DNA from: Rhizopus arrhizus
Taxonomy: Eukaryota > Mucoromycota > Mucoromycetes > Mucorales > Rhizopodaceae
Direction: 5' to 3'
Length of the DNA stretch: 64,000 nucleotides
NCBI GenBank assembly: GCA_024220505.1
Contig: JAKZZE010000012.1
Coordinates: forward strand, 1,116,001-1,180,000
The stretch's first letter is position 1, and every line of letters starts with the position of its first letter. The translations under genes were made by a program, and so were the position numbers. Under the pieces are notes generated by a model, which was not told where the DNA came from, searched no databases, and saw only the letters and a list, made by a program, of their open reading frames with translations. Positions 11,639 to 24,984 of the stretch are shown one piece after another.

Positions 11639-12737
11639 TTAAAGAGCAGAAGCACCAGTGATAATATCAACTACAAAATAAAATGAGCATTTCTTTCTCT
11701 CTTCTTTTTTGATATAAAAACTTACTCAATTCGTTGGTAATAACCGCTTGACGACCACGGTTATAAGTCATTGTCAACTTGCCAATCATCTCACCCGCAT
11801 TCTTTGTCGCGTTCTCCATTGCAGTACGCTTAGCAGACATTTCAGAAGCATGACCTTCAACCATGGCCCAATAGATACTGTTGGCAAAGTTGAATTCTTG
11901 AAGGTTAGCAAGGACATCATCTTCAATTTCATAAACAGAAAAGTTGGGAGAGTTCTTGAAGGTAGCTTCAGAGTAAACAGGGATTGTCTCGGCTTCATAG
12001 GCAATAACAGACTTGAACTTGTTGTAAACAATGTTGGCCGTATCGTATTCGACACCTTGAGCGTTGATCACATCCACAACAGAAGAAGCTTCTTCAAAAG
12101 TAGGAATGTTCTTGCCGATTTGATTGAAAGTGATGGCAATATTCTTGCGCAAAACACGACTCAATTGTGCCTTGGGCTTATCACCAAGAACGACCAAGGC
12201 AGATTCGGGAGATTCGGCAAGAGCACGACGCGTGGCCTTGGAGACACTAGAGTGAATACCACCACAAAGACCACGGTCAGAGGAAGCCGCAATATAGAGA
12301 CTCTTGGCATCATCAGCAGCCTTGGTTTCAGCATTGGTGAAAAGAGCTACATAAACCTTTAATCATCTATCCCACTCTTTCTTTTCTATCCTACCATTTG
12401 AAGAAGCACCGAAAGCACGAGCGGCTTCCATACCACGTTGAGCCTTGGTGACCTTGGTAGAGGCAATCATCTTCATGGACTTTGTGATCTTTTCAATATT
12501 TTGAACAGACTTCAAACGTTGTTGAACTATTTTTTTTTAAAAAAGTGGCGATTAGCTTCCCTTTTGTTGTCAAACTGTTGAATTCTATTTACTTTCTTTC
12601 AAAGTGGCCATGTTACGAGCTTGGACAGCTTGGCTATCGACCTATTTAATTTTCCTTTTTTTTTTCTATAAAATTTCTCAACCTTACCTGACAGGAGCAG
12701 CAGTAGGGCGAGCAATGCGAGAAACAGTGAACATCAT
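11639..12737 (-). CDS. ATP3: ATP synthase F1 gamma subunit, mitochondrial
   Basis: Central rotor stalk of mitochondrial F1Fo ATP synthase. Several small introns. The start exon at 12737 encodes MMFTVSRIARPTAAPVR, a basic mitochondrial targeting peptide. The next exons give RNMATLKEVQQRLKSVQNIEKITKSM, the conserved N-terminal helix, then SDRGLCGGIHSSV, the gamma-subunit signature, and the C-terminal helix ERTAM-type block SAKRTAMENATKNAGEMIGKL followed by TMTYNRGRQAVITNEL. The last short exon ends ITGASAL. Length and order match fungal Atp3. The antisense open frame over this gene is a shadow. Confidence 0.96.
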
Positions 12738-12971
12738 CTTTTGTATTCCTCGAGTCTTTATTTTTTGTCAAGTAAAAAAAAAAAAAAGGGCAAGGACAAT
12801 TTTTTTTTTTTTTTTTTTCCTAAAAAAAATTGAAGGGACTGGCAACCCCCCAGGATAAAATCAGAGTCAGCTCAAAGACAAAAAGGATGACGTAGGACGA
12901 GTGAGTTGTGTGCCAATCAAAAAATGAAATAAAATGGAGGAAGTGTAGAAGAGTCGATATTGTTTTTATTA

Positions 12972-14282
12972 TTATTGTGCTTGAGCCAATTTAGGGGCAT
13001 GACTTAAACCAAGGTACTCAAAAGGAATCTTGAGGTCATGAGAGGCCCTTTGACGAGCCAGTTGAGTATAGTGATTCAGTTGAGCTTGAATGGTTTGAAG
13101 GACAGGCAAGACTTGAGATTGAAGTCCTTGAGCGACATTCTTGGCTTTGTCAATAGAAGAGATATCCTCACGTGCATACTCTGTACGAACCAGGTCCACT
13201 TGCTTATTAGCAATCTCAACAAGTGAACACACCCTGGTCTTTAACCACTCGGGTGTTTCAGTCGACTGAGCCTTGAGATATTCCATGACTTGCTGCAGCT
13301 GGGTCGATACCTGTCCGGTCAAGCAGTGAAGTCTCTCTTGACTGGCTACTTGAAGGATCTGGATACGTTCGGTAGAAGGTAAACGTTGCTGAGCATACAG
13401 GGTCAGTGAAGCCTGCAAAGATTGAACGTTGGCTGTCGTTCTTTGAATCAGGGCAGAAGTCTCGGCCAGACGAGCAAGATCGGAAGGTGAACGAGGAATT
13501 TGTCCGGCTGTGGTCTTGACCTGCTCTTGAACATGTTGGGATAAACGAAAGGTGGCCTCGTTCAATAAATAGTAGGCACGTATAGCTTGATTGACCTCTT
13601 GTTCTTCTTGATGTTTTCCATCAGAAGGAGGTAAATAACGGTTCAAGACGGCCTCTACGTTATCAACCACCGTACCAAAACGTTTATTGGCCTCTTTGGC
13701 TACTTGATGAGCTGGTTGCGTAAAAGTAGAGTCAATCTTTACTTTCATACCATCCACCATTTGATAAGGTGTCTTTAGGATATCTTCTGTAGGTTGATTG
13801 ACCACAGGAAACTTGGTTTGAATGATATCCAACGAGCGACATCCAAGAGCATCAGCCTTTTCAATGCGTGGTTGTATATAAGATTCATAATAGGATTGAA
13901 CATATTTAGGTTGAGCGTATCTTGAGACAGTAGTCAAAGTAGAATTTGCAGTATAAAGAGCTAATCGACCTAAACTTGTCTTGTTAGCAATGGCTTGTAC
14001 GGTGGATAAGCCATCATGGACAACAGGAATAGATGAAACACGTGAAACGAATCTTGTCGTCGTCGGCTTGGTTGCTGTCGTTGTCGCTGAATGATTGTTA
14101 TTATTTCCTTCTTGCTCAAGTAATTCAACAATTTGTGGTTCCTTTTCTTCTTGAACAACCACTGTTTCTTCCTTTTGATGTTCCTGCTGATGGTCTATCA
14201 AAGAACAGAATTAATAAACAGGTACCTTATCCTATCAACATTTAAACTCACTCTGATTATTTTGCTTATGGTTTCTTGCCAT
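12972..14282 (-). CDS. Perilipin-family lipid-droplet protein
   Basis: Probable coat protein of lipid droplets. Two exons: a short first exon starting at 14282 (MARNHKQNNQ) and a main exon from about 14201 to the stop at 12972. Together they encode about 420 residues. The PAT-like signature is clear at about residues 110-135: IEKADALGCRSLDIIQTKFP followed by VVNQPTEDI. This corresponds to the 'AD-L-C-GLD-LE-K-P-L-P-E-I' pattern of animal perilipins. The rest is predicted mostly amphipathic helix with many Gln and Ala, and no transmembrane segment is seen. The N-terminus is acidic and Asn/Thr-rich. Mucoromycetes store much lipid, so the role fits, but function here is inferred from family. Confidence 0.82.
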
Positions 14283-15996
14283 TGTTTTCAAGTTGATAAA
14301 AAAAAAAAGAAAAAGAAAAAGAAAGAGAGAGAAAGAAAGAAAAAAAAAATCACTTTATCACAAAAGTATTCATAACCTGATTTGATAAAACAAAAATAAA
14401 CTTAATTTTTTACTTTTTTTTTTTTTTTTTTTTTTTATTATTATTATTATTCGATACGCACACAACAAGTGAGTGAGAGTGTACATCGACACACACTCAC
14501 ACGTGAAAAGAATAGAATAGTTTTATTCTACATCTGCGCGCACTTTTTTTAATAAAAATGAACACAGCTGATTTCAAATTATTGTTATTAAAAAACATGT
14601 TTATTATCAGTTTAACAAAAGGGATAAAGGGCCAACGTCTTTCACGTGATACTCAAGTGCGATAAAAGCAAGGCTTATAAAATGATTGAGATCTCAAAAC
14701 TTGGATTTTTCATTCTCCGATTTAATGCAGTACACCATGAGACAATTGGGTTGTTTTTGTACATCGACATTAAATTGTGCTTTATTAGGCTTTGAAGTTT
14801 AAATACTGATTCGTTCTTTAATTTGACCTTTTTTTTTGTTTTTAAAGAAAATATCTTTCTTGCTCTTATTTCATTACACTCTATCCACTGTCAGTGACAT
14901 ACTTTAAAGCTCTACAGTCTGTTCAACAACCCTCCTGGCTTTTAAGCAAAGTACGTTTGTGTTTTTTTTAAAAAAAAAAGGGTTCACATCTTGCTTTCAA
15001 GCTGTACAATTGTTCACTTTAAAAGAACGTATAATTTGCAAAGAAAAATATTTCTTTTGAAAGGACAGAATAAAAAAGAAGATTGAAACAACGTGTCAGT
15101 GTATAGAATGGATAAGAGTCTGTGAAAAACAAAAGCGAGTATGAGAGAACCTTGTGAAATCCAATTGACTTGTCCTCCTTTCTTTTTCTAATCGGATGTT
15201 GAAAGATGAAGTGATCTTTCCGTTTCTACGCGCTAATTAGTCTATTCTACATCAAAATTTACCCGTGTCAGAGAGTAGCAGACTTGGTTACAATCAATGC
15301 AGAACGATACCAATCGACCTACAGAACGTGTTTGATAATCAATACATTACTATTCAAACAATATTAGCTTTATTTAACATCAATTGAATAGACATTAGCA
15401 ATTGTATAAAAATAGCCAAATATTTCAGCTTTTTAATAGTCTAAACACAATTAAACCCCCCTCTCCCTTCAAATTATATTCACTTGTATTTATGTAGACT
15501 GGTGCAGATATTGAATTTTGTACATAAATATGCACCTGGACTCTCTTTTTTTAGAAAATAAAGTCTATCAATTGATATCACATTCTAGTATCCAACGTAT
15601 ACTTCATATTGTACAAGCCATTTACTGTTACTTGTAGCATCATTTAACATTGAAAATGGTTTTCGTATAGAAGAAATAATAACAATTGTATCATGCCAAT
15701 TGGAAAAAATAAGATAAATTCAAACAATAAGCATGAGAGAAGCAAATACAAAGATACGTCCATGTAGACAAAAGGTTTAAAAGAATGATCACATAAATAC
15801 CTATTAAATTCGAGCTTTTAAGGGGATCCTTATTGAAATCATTGTATTCATCATAGAAACGCTCAAAAAATCGATCGATGCTTTTTCCTTTTAATGAACG
15901 AATCGTAAATGAGAGTTGAAAAAAAGTATTTTTATTGAATAGAGTTGATAATAAAAGAAGAAAAGAGAAAAATACACACAGAGAGCCTTCTACTGT
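14283..15996. other. Intergenic 1.7 kb between perilipin and H+-ATPase genes
   Basis: No coding frame of note. It holds poly-purine and poly-T tracts (14300-14350, 14411-14438), CACGTG-core sites near 14500 and 14643, and the perilipin promoter. No RNA gene recognised. Confidence 0.5.
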
Positions 15997-16463
15997 TTAA
16001 TTTTTATAAGAGTGATTTTGGAAAGCAGCAATGATTTGATGAGCCTCAACAGGATCTATTAGTTTTTTCCATGAAGCATCCACAACTGTCTTTTTTTCCA
16101 TCCTCTCTTTGCGTGTAGTCAATTTATTCTTTCTTCCTTTGGTAGGTACCATCTTGGCTGTCATTTCAAAACTCCATCTACGGAAAATCTGTACTTTTAC
16201 TGCATCCAAAATCATGAAATAGACTAGTGAAATGCCCAGGACAGATAAACCCCAAGGATAACCACAGGGTGCTACACCTTCAGCTTCACCAAAGACACCG
16301 TACACTGAAAAGAAAAGGGCAACTATTTGTGTACCAATAATACAAGCTGTAAATATCCAATTAGGCATATTCTTCCACCAGTAACCAGGAACACGAGTCG
16401 AGAAAATGACAAAATGAGGAGCTGTGTGATAAAGGGTTGTGAAAAAAAAATGTTTACAGCCAT

Positions 16464-16511
<48 letters not shown>

Positions 16512-18862
16512 TGAAGAGATGTGCAAATACATAATAGAGTGCAATTCATTGTCTGTCACATGAAATATATCACGAGCAATATAAAAATGAGCAAAGGAAA
16601 GCAAAGCGAGTAAAGAAGCCAAGACAAAAGAGAGTGTTAACAGTTGCCCAATTCTCCACTTGTCTGGCTTTTCAGAGATTTCAGTGTTATCAACAGATAT
16701 AACCAGAGTGGCAGCATCATTCTACAGAAAAGATTAGAAGCGAATGATCAACCCTACCACCAGAAACCTACCAAGACACAGATCATGATCAATAAAACCG
16801 CGGGCATGGTCCAGTCTTCAACCAGAGTGATGATGAACATAAACATCAGAAAATGTATGGTGGATGTGATACGGTAAAGAGCATAAGATCGAAGACGTTG
16901 AAAGATAGCACGGGAGGTGATGATACCATCCGTAATAGTTGAAAGACCAGGAGCAAGCAACACAATGTCAGCAGCAGAGCGAGCGGCATCCGTACAGCCC
17001 TCGACAGCGATACCTACATCAGCCTTTTTGAGGGCCGGAGCATCGTTCACGCCATCACCCGTCATACCAACCAAGAGACCCTTGTTCTGGAGCAGCTCAA
17101 CCACCCGATATTTGTGTTCAGGAATCACTTGAGCAAAACCATCCGCACGAACACAGTGTTCTGTCACTTCTTCTTCACTCTTTGAGGGATCGACGAGATG
17201 GTTAGCGTCCAGGATGACACGACCCATCCCAAGACGGGCAGCGACTTCTTTTGCGATGATCAATTGGTCACCGGTGATCATCTTGACGTCCACACCCAAC
17301 GCGTTGCACTCTGAAATTGTCTGGAGAGAGTCAGGACGAGGAGGATCCAAGAGGGAGATCATGCCGACCAGCTCAAACTTGTCTTCATGACCCGGTAAAG
17401 TCTTGGCCACACCAAGGGCTCTTAAACCACGACGAGCCAAGGCGTTGACGGCATGAACAGCCTCATCATCACCACCCACAAGATTAGTGATCACTTGAGG
17501 TGCTCCCTTGGCCACACAGAACGTCTCGTTCGTATCAAGGTCCCTCACGGTCGCTCGGGTCATCTTGGTCGTGGGATTAAAGGGCTCGAAGCCGATGACT
17601 TTGTATCCTGGGATTTCTCGCTGGTTGGTACGGTTCTTGAGAATGTCGACCTGGCTCTCTGCCGCACGACGGACAGCGGCTTCGATAGGGTCATTGGCAC
17701 CCTGTTCGGCAGCAAGATAGGAATAAAGCAAGATGTCAGTTTCCGTAAAACCATTCGTCAGCCAAGGTTTATCAAATGTCAATTCATTCAGTGTCAGCGT
17801 GCCCGTCTTGTCCGAGCACAGGACAGAGACCGAGGCTAATTCTTCGACGGCCGTCAGCCGTTTCACGATGACTTGCTTTGCAGCCAATTGCTTTGCGCCC
17901 ACGGCCATCGTGACAGACATAACCGTCGGCAGGCCAACAGGGATCGCGGCCACCGTCAAGACCAAGCAATTCTCCAACACAAGCTTCCAGTTTCCTTGAG
18001 GCGTACCACGAAAGCGTACCATTTGATAGACAAAGACAATCATGACCAAAATCACCGTGGACCAAATTAAAACATTTCCGATCTTGGTGATTATCTTTTG
18101 AAAATGACCTTCTTCAGCAGTGATAGCGATCAAGTTGGCCGCACGACCAATAAAAGTATCTGTGCCGGTCTTGGTGACCATGGCCAGTTGCTGACCTTGT
18201 TTGATGATGCTCGAAGAATAAACTGTACTGCCCTTTTTTTTAGAGACCAAAAAGGACTCGCCGGTCAGACCAGACTGATCAATCATGAGCTCCGAGTCAT
18301 TCTTTTCTCCATTGACACCCAACCCCAACAGTCGAGCGTCTGCTGGGACAATATCACCGATCCTGAGCACAATCACGTCACCAGGGACCAGTTCTTTTAC
18401 GTCCACTTCCTTCAATTCATTGTCACGGTAGCAGCGGGTCTTTAGGGCCAGGGTCTGTCTCAAGGCATCCAAAGCAGACTCGGCCTTGGCTTCTTCTATA
18501 TAACCAATCACGGCATTGATGATCAAGAGAGCCAGGATGATCCCAAAGTCAATCCAGTCGCCCACGATACCTGCAATCACACAGGAGATTTCAATCAGGT
18601 AGGAGATGGGACCGGTAAAGTAACCAAAGAATTTCAAAAAAGGATTCGTCTTTTTCTCCGGAAGTTCATTCATGCCAAACCGCTCTTGACGCTCGGCGAC
18701 TTCTTGAGACGATAGACCACAGCTGGGGTCAGTATTCAAAAGTAACTCTAGCTCAGGTGATATTTCATCTGTATGTTCAATATGTTTGTGCTCTTCAAAT
18801 TCAACAGCTTCTTTTTTCTCGTCTGCAGTAGGTTTCGGAGGTGATTGACTGTTGATTGTCAT
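15997..18862 (-). CDS. PMA1: Plasma-membrane H+-ATPase (P3A-type P-ATPase)
   Basis: Electrogenic proton pump of the plasma membrane. Three exons (18862-16772, 16721-16511, 16421-15997) sum to 2727 nt, 908 residues, which is full length. An acidic N-terminus is followed by TM1-2, the actuator loop with DQSGLTGES, the phosphorylation motif CSDKTGTLTLNEL, the P-domain hinge MTGDGVNDAPALKKADVGIA, and TM5-10 (last exons, ending in a short basic tail). VLTVAAIPVGLP is the TM4 motif. The C-terminal tail after TM10 is about 60 residues (KMVPTKGRKNKLTTRKERMEKK...), with basic residues and Ser/Thr suited to regulation. The second intron carries a 43-base A run directly after its donor in sense orientation. 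Confidence 0.96.
16466..16508 (-). repeat. A43 (T43 on +) tract at a 5' splice donor
   Basis: Uninterrupted 43-base homopolymer inside the second H+-ATPase intron. In the gene's sense it begins with the A of the GTA donor. Confidence 0.9.
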
Positions 18863-19939
18863 ATGGATTTGTTTAAAAAATTATATAAAGCGCTTTGATT
18901 TCTATAGAAACGATGGAGACAATAGAGTGATCTGTGTGTATTTGTCTAGTGATTGCTCTAAAAGTACTTTATGCATGTTAGTTATAAGCAGTAGGACGTT
19001 TTTTATATATTCATTCACTTTACACAAAAAAAGATTAATAAAAAAAAAAGGACAGTAAATTGAAAGAAGATGGGAAAGAGAAAAAGAAAGAAAGAAAGAA
19101 AAAAAAAAAGAAAAAGAAAAGAATAAAAGTGATAATAGAAGCTGGTTGATTTATTTATAATTAGTGGGTGTAGTGTAAATGTGAATCTATCCTTGTTTGT
19201 ATATAGGAAATATAACTCATGAAGCTAAAGTAAATGCTCTTTTTGACATGAATGCATTGGTAGTTTAGTCATCTCTCTTTCTCTTATTTCTTTTTTCTTC
19301 CTCGAATTTGTATTATGTATGTATATAACATGTCATGAATAAAAAAGCAACTTATTGAAATATAAACTATTTTATCAATTACAATAAATATCCGCTTTCC
19401 TTTCAAAAACAATACAGATAAATCTTAACTTTGAGTAAAATCCTCCTATTCTATGCTTTATAAATTTTACTTTTCTGTCTGCTTTTACTAAACTATCGGA
19501 TATTTTTTTTTTTTTTCTTTCTCGATTTTAAAACGAGTCCGAGTGGATATATTCGTTAAAACGGAAAAAGATAAAAAAGAAATGGTGCATACTTGTAGGA
19601 GGTTCTCTTTTATTTTAAATAACAAGAGATCTTCCAGGGATATATTCACATCTTTAACCCACGAACACGCATTCACACCCTTACATATTATTCTCTTTTC
19701 TCTCTCTCTCTCTCTCTTTCTCTCCCTCCCCCTAAGTCATTGTGTATATATTAAAAAAAAAGGGGGAGAGAGACTTCAAGTTATTAAATAGAGCCAGTAT
19801 CACTCAACATGGTACTCCTTAACTGTTCATATAGTTGTATTTCTATCCTAGTCAATTACTGTTTTCTTGTTGTTTTTATTGTATCATTTTAACTTGAAAC
19901 ATCTTTCTGATTATGTAATGCACAGTTTTATGATGGCCT
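18863..19939. other. Intergenic 1.1 kb, H+-ATPase promoter
   Basis: Purine-rich tracts (19060-19130), a CT-microsatellite (19692-19730) and AT-rich spacer. No gene seen. Confidence 0.5.
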
Positions 19940-22900
19940 TTATATAAAATTGAGGGGTGGTGATGAAGGATCATTCATTCTAACAGGCATATGATGACGT
20001 GCAGGATCTGCCCAGTCATTGTTATCCTGACCGTAGGCTTTATCAAGTGCATGGTTCTGAATCAAAGAAGCTTTCATGCCTTCCTTAGCTTCTTTTGATG
20101 ACTCAATTGGATCAAATCCATCCAAAGAATGAGCAGCTGCTTGAGTAAGTGGCCGGCTGGGGTCTTCAGAAGAAAGGTCGCTATAATGTCTTTGTCGTCG
20201 TTTGATGCTTTCAAGATTTTCTACAAAGACATCCAACTGAGTGGAATGACGGTGAGAAAATTTAGGTAAAGGCAGCTGATTATCCTTGGCCGATTGAATT
20301 CGACGGTCCATTTCATACTCACTCCACTTCTTCATCGTAATCACACTGCTGTCAAATTCACCACTTTCATCTCCGTGGTCTTTGTCTCTTTTGATACCTT
20401 CCACTTTGCGTGTGTCGCCCCATGAGAAATCGTCAAAGTGCCAGTAGGCGTACATAGGCAAGACAAAGTTCCAAATGACAAGGCTAAGGAGATAAATCAG
20501 CATCCACCCGACGTACACCAGTTTACAGCTAGTCATTGCGATCAAAACAGCGGGTAGACCAAGCACAAGGGCAAGCAAAATAAGCGGCAATACAGCCGGT
20601 CGTCCGAGGATGGCAGAGATTACCAAATAAAGTGTGAAACTGATAGCAGCCGGCAAGGCCAAGGTACCAACGAGTTCCATAAAGATAACGAATTGCATCG
20701 AAAAGCAAAAGGTGCCACAAAGATCGTGAACGAGTACGAGTTCAAAGAGGTTATGAATCGTCGAATTGATCCACCGACGGCGTTGTGAGAGAAGGACCTG
20801 GAAGGTATCAGGAACCACAGTCTTACAGACCGCCTGAGGGACAAACATCATCTTGCGGTGAGGAAAGGTGCGAAGCATGAGTGTGGTCAGGTATCGGTCC
20901 TCGCCGAGCAAGAGTAGGTTCTTGCGATGCAATGTGTCCACGACGTTTTCAGAATAATGTTCTACAATATCTGGGTTAGCCAAAATGGGAACCCAGTAGC
21001 CGTTAGGGCCTTTGGGTGCCTTGATACGGTACATGCAAAAACAACCAGGCAGACAGGTAACCCCACCAAAAACAGATTCAAACGCCTTGGATTGATGATG
21101 CGAGATGTAGTACTCAAAGACCTGAATCATGGTCACCCAGCTATCTGTCTTGTTTGCAATCTTTGTCTCGCCACACAGACCAGAAATCTCAGTATCCTTG
21201 ACGGCCGCAGAGATCATACGAGAGAGGGCGTCAGGAAAGAGCTTGGTGTCCGCATCTACCATCAAGCAGATCTCATAGTGATCGGCCGACACACCCGTCA
21301 CACGCCAGATGGCATTAAAGAATTCATACTCCATCTTGGTCATACGCTCATCAAACATCACCTTTTGGAGAAACTGCATCAAGATGATTTGAGAGTCTCG
21401 TTTACCACGATTGCCAGGCTTTGGTACACCCAGCTCCTCAGGCCCACCACACTTTACGATCGTCACCATCGGCACACGCGATTGTTGGTCAGCAGGGACC
21501 GTGCGGTCATCAAACTTGTAAAATCCGGCATAGACCTTGGCACAGTTGTTTCTTCTTGCACCATCCGCGATGGCCACATACGGTTGAGCCTCTACTTCGT
21601 CTGCAGGTACAATCAAGTCTCGCATCATGTCCACACAGATCTCTGGTGTCGATCTCGATTCACCACTGCCTGTAATCAGCCCGTCACAGATCACGATCAG
21701 AACCGTATGGCTCTTGGGATAATCACTCATACAGATCGAATCAAGCGTGGTACGTATGCCATCTTCACCTTCAGAGTAACAGGTCACAAGGCACATGGTG
21801 TAGGCCAAAGGGTAGTTGAAGGGCATGTACTCTGGTGGTGGCTGCGGTACGACATGCGGTGATAGAGGGAGTGGGCAAGACGACATGCCTTGACTTGAAT
21901 GACTCAAGGCATCATGGCTATCAAATGAAAAGGAGGGTGAGGTGACGTTTTGTTGGTTGTAAGATAAGGTAGAGAAGCGTTGTGTGTTGCTTCCTGAAAA
22001 GGAGGTTGACAAGACTGAGTTAGGTCTACTAAGACTTGTAAATTCTGATTAAAATTTTGTCTGTTTTTAACCTGCATTTCCTATAGCTTACTGTGCACTC
22101 TTCCATACTGACATAGACGACCTTTCGGAATCAAACCGGTTTGTGCCATGCTCTAGTGGAGTAAATCGAGATGTCACTGGAAAGAATCTTTTGCGCTTAT
22201 GGTTCTGTTGATGCAGTGGAGAAAGGTTGCTGACTGGCCCAGGACGATCCAAATCTCTTGCCCAATTCTCAATCTCTTCCTCACGTCTCATAATGGCCGA
22301 ATAAGATCCGCGTTCTTTAAAGTTACCCAGCTTCCAAGAAAGAAACCATCCAAAGATAACAGCCAAAATGAATTTGGCTCCAATGACGGCCAAGATGACT
22401 ATCAGTGAAACGTAAAGGACAATTTCTGACACCATACAGCCTACAGTCATCGTGTCAACCCGTCCTATACTAATTGTCTTCATCAGACACTCTGCTTCCT
22501 TTTTCCAATCAGAATTGCGATAGAATTGAATGATATATGTCAAATCTTTTCCACCAAATATGTCCATGTTGTTGAGTATGCTGTCCACAAGACCATTGTT
22601 TTGTATTTGAAAGTAATCGGTAGGTAAAGATCTCAGCAAGTTAAGATTCAATACATTGCTAAATAAGTATAGCTTTTAGTCACTGTAGCTTCTACTTGGT
22701 TTTTTTTTTTCTTACTTGTTATAAATCATAAGATGATTGGTTGCATTGACATCTCTGTGAGTATAATACACTCGCGACACTTTGTTGTATCCACCTTTGT
22801 CTGAATTAGGCACCCCATTTGTCGTAAACTCATCGAGTAGATTGATGGCTACGGTAGACGTATGACAGTTGGTTCTGTTGGTATACTGAGATACGTCAGG

Positions 22901-23748
22901 AGCATCAGGTGTCTTGGAGTTGAATAGCTCACAGGGGAAATAATTGGGCTGAATTCCCTGTAGTGGAACAAACACACTGTCGCATTCGGCATAATGTTGA
23001 GGAAAAAGTAAAGAAGCATCCATACCGGCACTATTCAGTGTAGGATAGAGTACGTTGACTGTCCCGTTTGATCCTGGATGTCCATTCCAATTAGCCAACA
23101 TGTATGCCCAACCTCTGATGATCACATAGCCTGGTGTGATATCAGTACCATGTATAGAAGCAGTCGAGGCAGGACAAGTTACTTGCGTAAAACCGAATGT
23201 CAAGAAACCAACAGCAGCCATTATGCAAACAATAACACTCACAAGTCCAATTTTTTCTCTCCAAGCTGTTTGTGCCTGTCCATAAGGTATACCTAATCCA
23301 AGGCGTTAAATCTATACATTTCTTATCTTAAAACTGATAGAATACCCGCTAGCTTTAGCAATTGAGATGGAATACAACAAGTAATTAAATAACAATAAGT
23401 CATCCAAACACTAGGCAAACTCCAATGGCTCTTTTCTTCTACTACGTAATTGAATGAAATGTCATCTTTTTTTTCTTCTCGACCTAATAAACTTTTGCCA
23501 CGCTTGATGGATCGAACCGGTAGATTGCCTGTTCGGATGGGTTGAACTGTCTCTGTATGACTTGCAGCTTGTCGATAGTGATATTGTCTGTGATTTGGAT
23601 CAACTCTTTCTCTTTCAGGTCGTACAAGAGATTTTCCTCTTTTCACTGTCAACGCGTCTGATGCGAATTTGTTGGAAGTATGACTTGTAATAGAAAATTC
23701 TCTATTTAAAGATGGTAAATAAGAATTGATTTTTTTATTCGAATCCAT
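19940..23748 (-). CDS. CHS3: Chitin synthase, class IV (Chs3-like)
   Basis: Membrane glycosyltransferase (GT2) making cell-wall chitin from UDP-GlcNAc. Four exons (about 23748-23346, 23292-22716, 22658-22092, then about 22030-19940), roughly 1,210 residues. The N-terminus carries the class IV pattern [16 protein letters not shown]. Two N-proximal transmembrane segments flank a lumenal region containing TWREKIGL-type and NRTNCHTS sequence. The catalytic domain shows [42 protein letters not shown] and the [12 protein letters not shown] product-binding motif. Hydrophobic segments follow. There is no myosin head, which separates it from classes V/VII. The C-terminal tail is charged and Ser-rich. 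The last intron's acceptor is uncertain by a few bases. Confidence 0.94.
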
Positions 23749-24925
23749 GCTCCTTTATCGTCTTCTCTTATTATAAAAAAGAAGTGGAAAGAAAAGAAAG
23801 GGTCAAAAAGAAAAATTAAAGAAGAGCAGAAGAGGATGCAAAAGTATAGAATTGAAATTCCCTTTAAGTTGGGTGACTTTATCGTTTGCTATAAATACAT
23901 GCAAACAAAGCAAAGAAAGAAATCCTTTTTATAACCTAATCATGAATTAAATGGCAGCGATGGACTCAATTCAATGGGCGTTTTATATTTAACGCACTTG
24001 TTTGTTTACAAAATATTAAAGTTCTAAATGAGTCTAAATGCTTTATTTTACAACATCTTTTTTTTTTTTTAAAGCAAAAAGAAAGTAAAAGTCATTTAAA
24101 GAAAAACATGTGACGATGTGCCACAAACTAATGTTCTATTTGCAAATACTTTTTTTCAAAAAAAAAAAAGGGCGATCATTTTTGTTTATTATTGTCAATC
24201 ATTTTATATGCAAAATTAACCCTTTCTTTCCCCCAAATACTTTTTTATTTGTAATTTTTGAATTAAAAAATCTTTTTATAAATAATAGCTATTGGCTGTG
24301 AATGATTTGCTTTGTTGATGATATTCAACGTACAGTGAAGCAAAAATAAAAGATGAGCCTAATTTTAGTTTTATTAGTACCTTTTCTTAATCATAAAGCC
24401 ACAGCATACAATATATCTACACTGAAAAATACACTTACATGAATCAAAAGAGCCGCTCATGTCACTGTAAAGCCAACCTTTGCATTTTGCAAAATATAGG
24501 CTACGAAAACATGTAAATGTAGAGAAGGGAAAGTAACATGCTTTTTTTTTTCTGTAAATGTTTTTTTTTACAACAAATGTGCATGTTTTGCAGAAATAGC
24601 CTCTTTCTTTTCTCATTTTACACATAAAAGTGAACATTTAAATGGACTTGGAATAATAAGAGAGTGCGTGTGATGAAAGAAGAGGAGTAAATGTAAGTTG
24701 ATACTTGACTGATTGGGCTCTTTCACTATCTTTGAGTTACAATAAGCTTCAAATGTCTATAAATAGTACTTGTACTGCTTTTCTATTTCTCTTTCATTTA
24801 GTCATAAATGACGGGATAGTTGAAGCAAGCTATGGCTTATTTGCTTGTAAAATCTATGCTGAAAGTGTATGTAACACAAAGTGTTCTTTTAAGTAATTGT
24901 TTTCTTTTTTTTTCTTTTTCGTTCA

Positions 24926-24970
<45 letters not shown>

Positions 24971-24984
24971 ACTCAATTTATAAA
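23749..24984. promoter_or_regulatory. Divergent promoter region, CHS3-like / TTC9-like
   Basis: 1.24 kb between two divergent starts. TATA-like TATAAATAG occurs near 24758, upstream of the TPR gene. A T41 run (24928-24968) ends 16 bp before its ATG. No gene supported. Confidence 0.5.
24928..24968 (+). repeat. T41 tract in the 5' leader of the TPR gene
   Basis: Pure 41-T homopolymer immediately upstream of the start codon at 24985. Confidence 0.9.

Noticed and set aside
11748..12362. 204-residue open frame on the + strand
   Set aside because: Antisense shadow of ATP synthase gamma. It crosses that gene's intron and has no family features.
17453..18445. Several overlapping frames within the H+-ATPase exon
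   Set aside because: Antisense or offset shadows of a strongly conserved exon.
20927..21862. 311-residue open frame on the + strand
   Set aside because: Lies wholly antisense to the catalytic domain of chitin synthase, which has clear conserved motifs. The other frame is a shadow.
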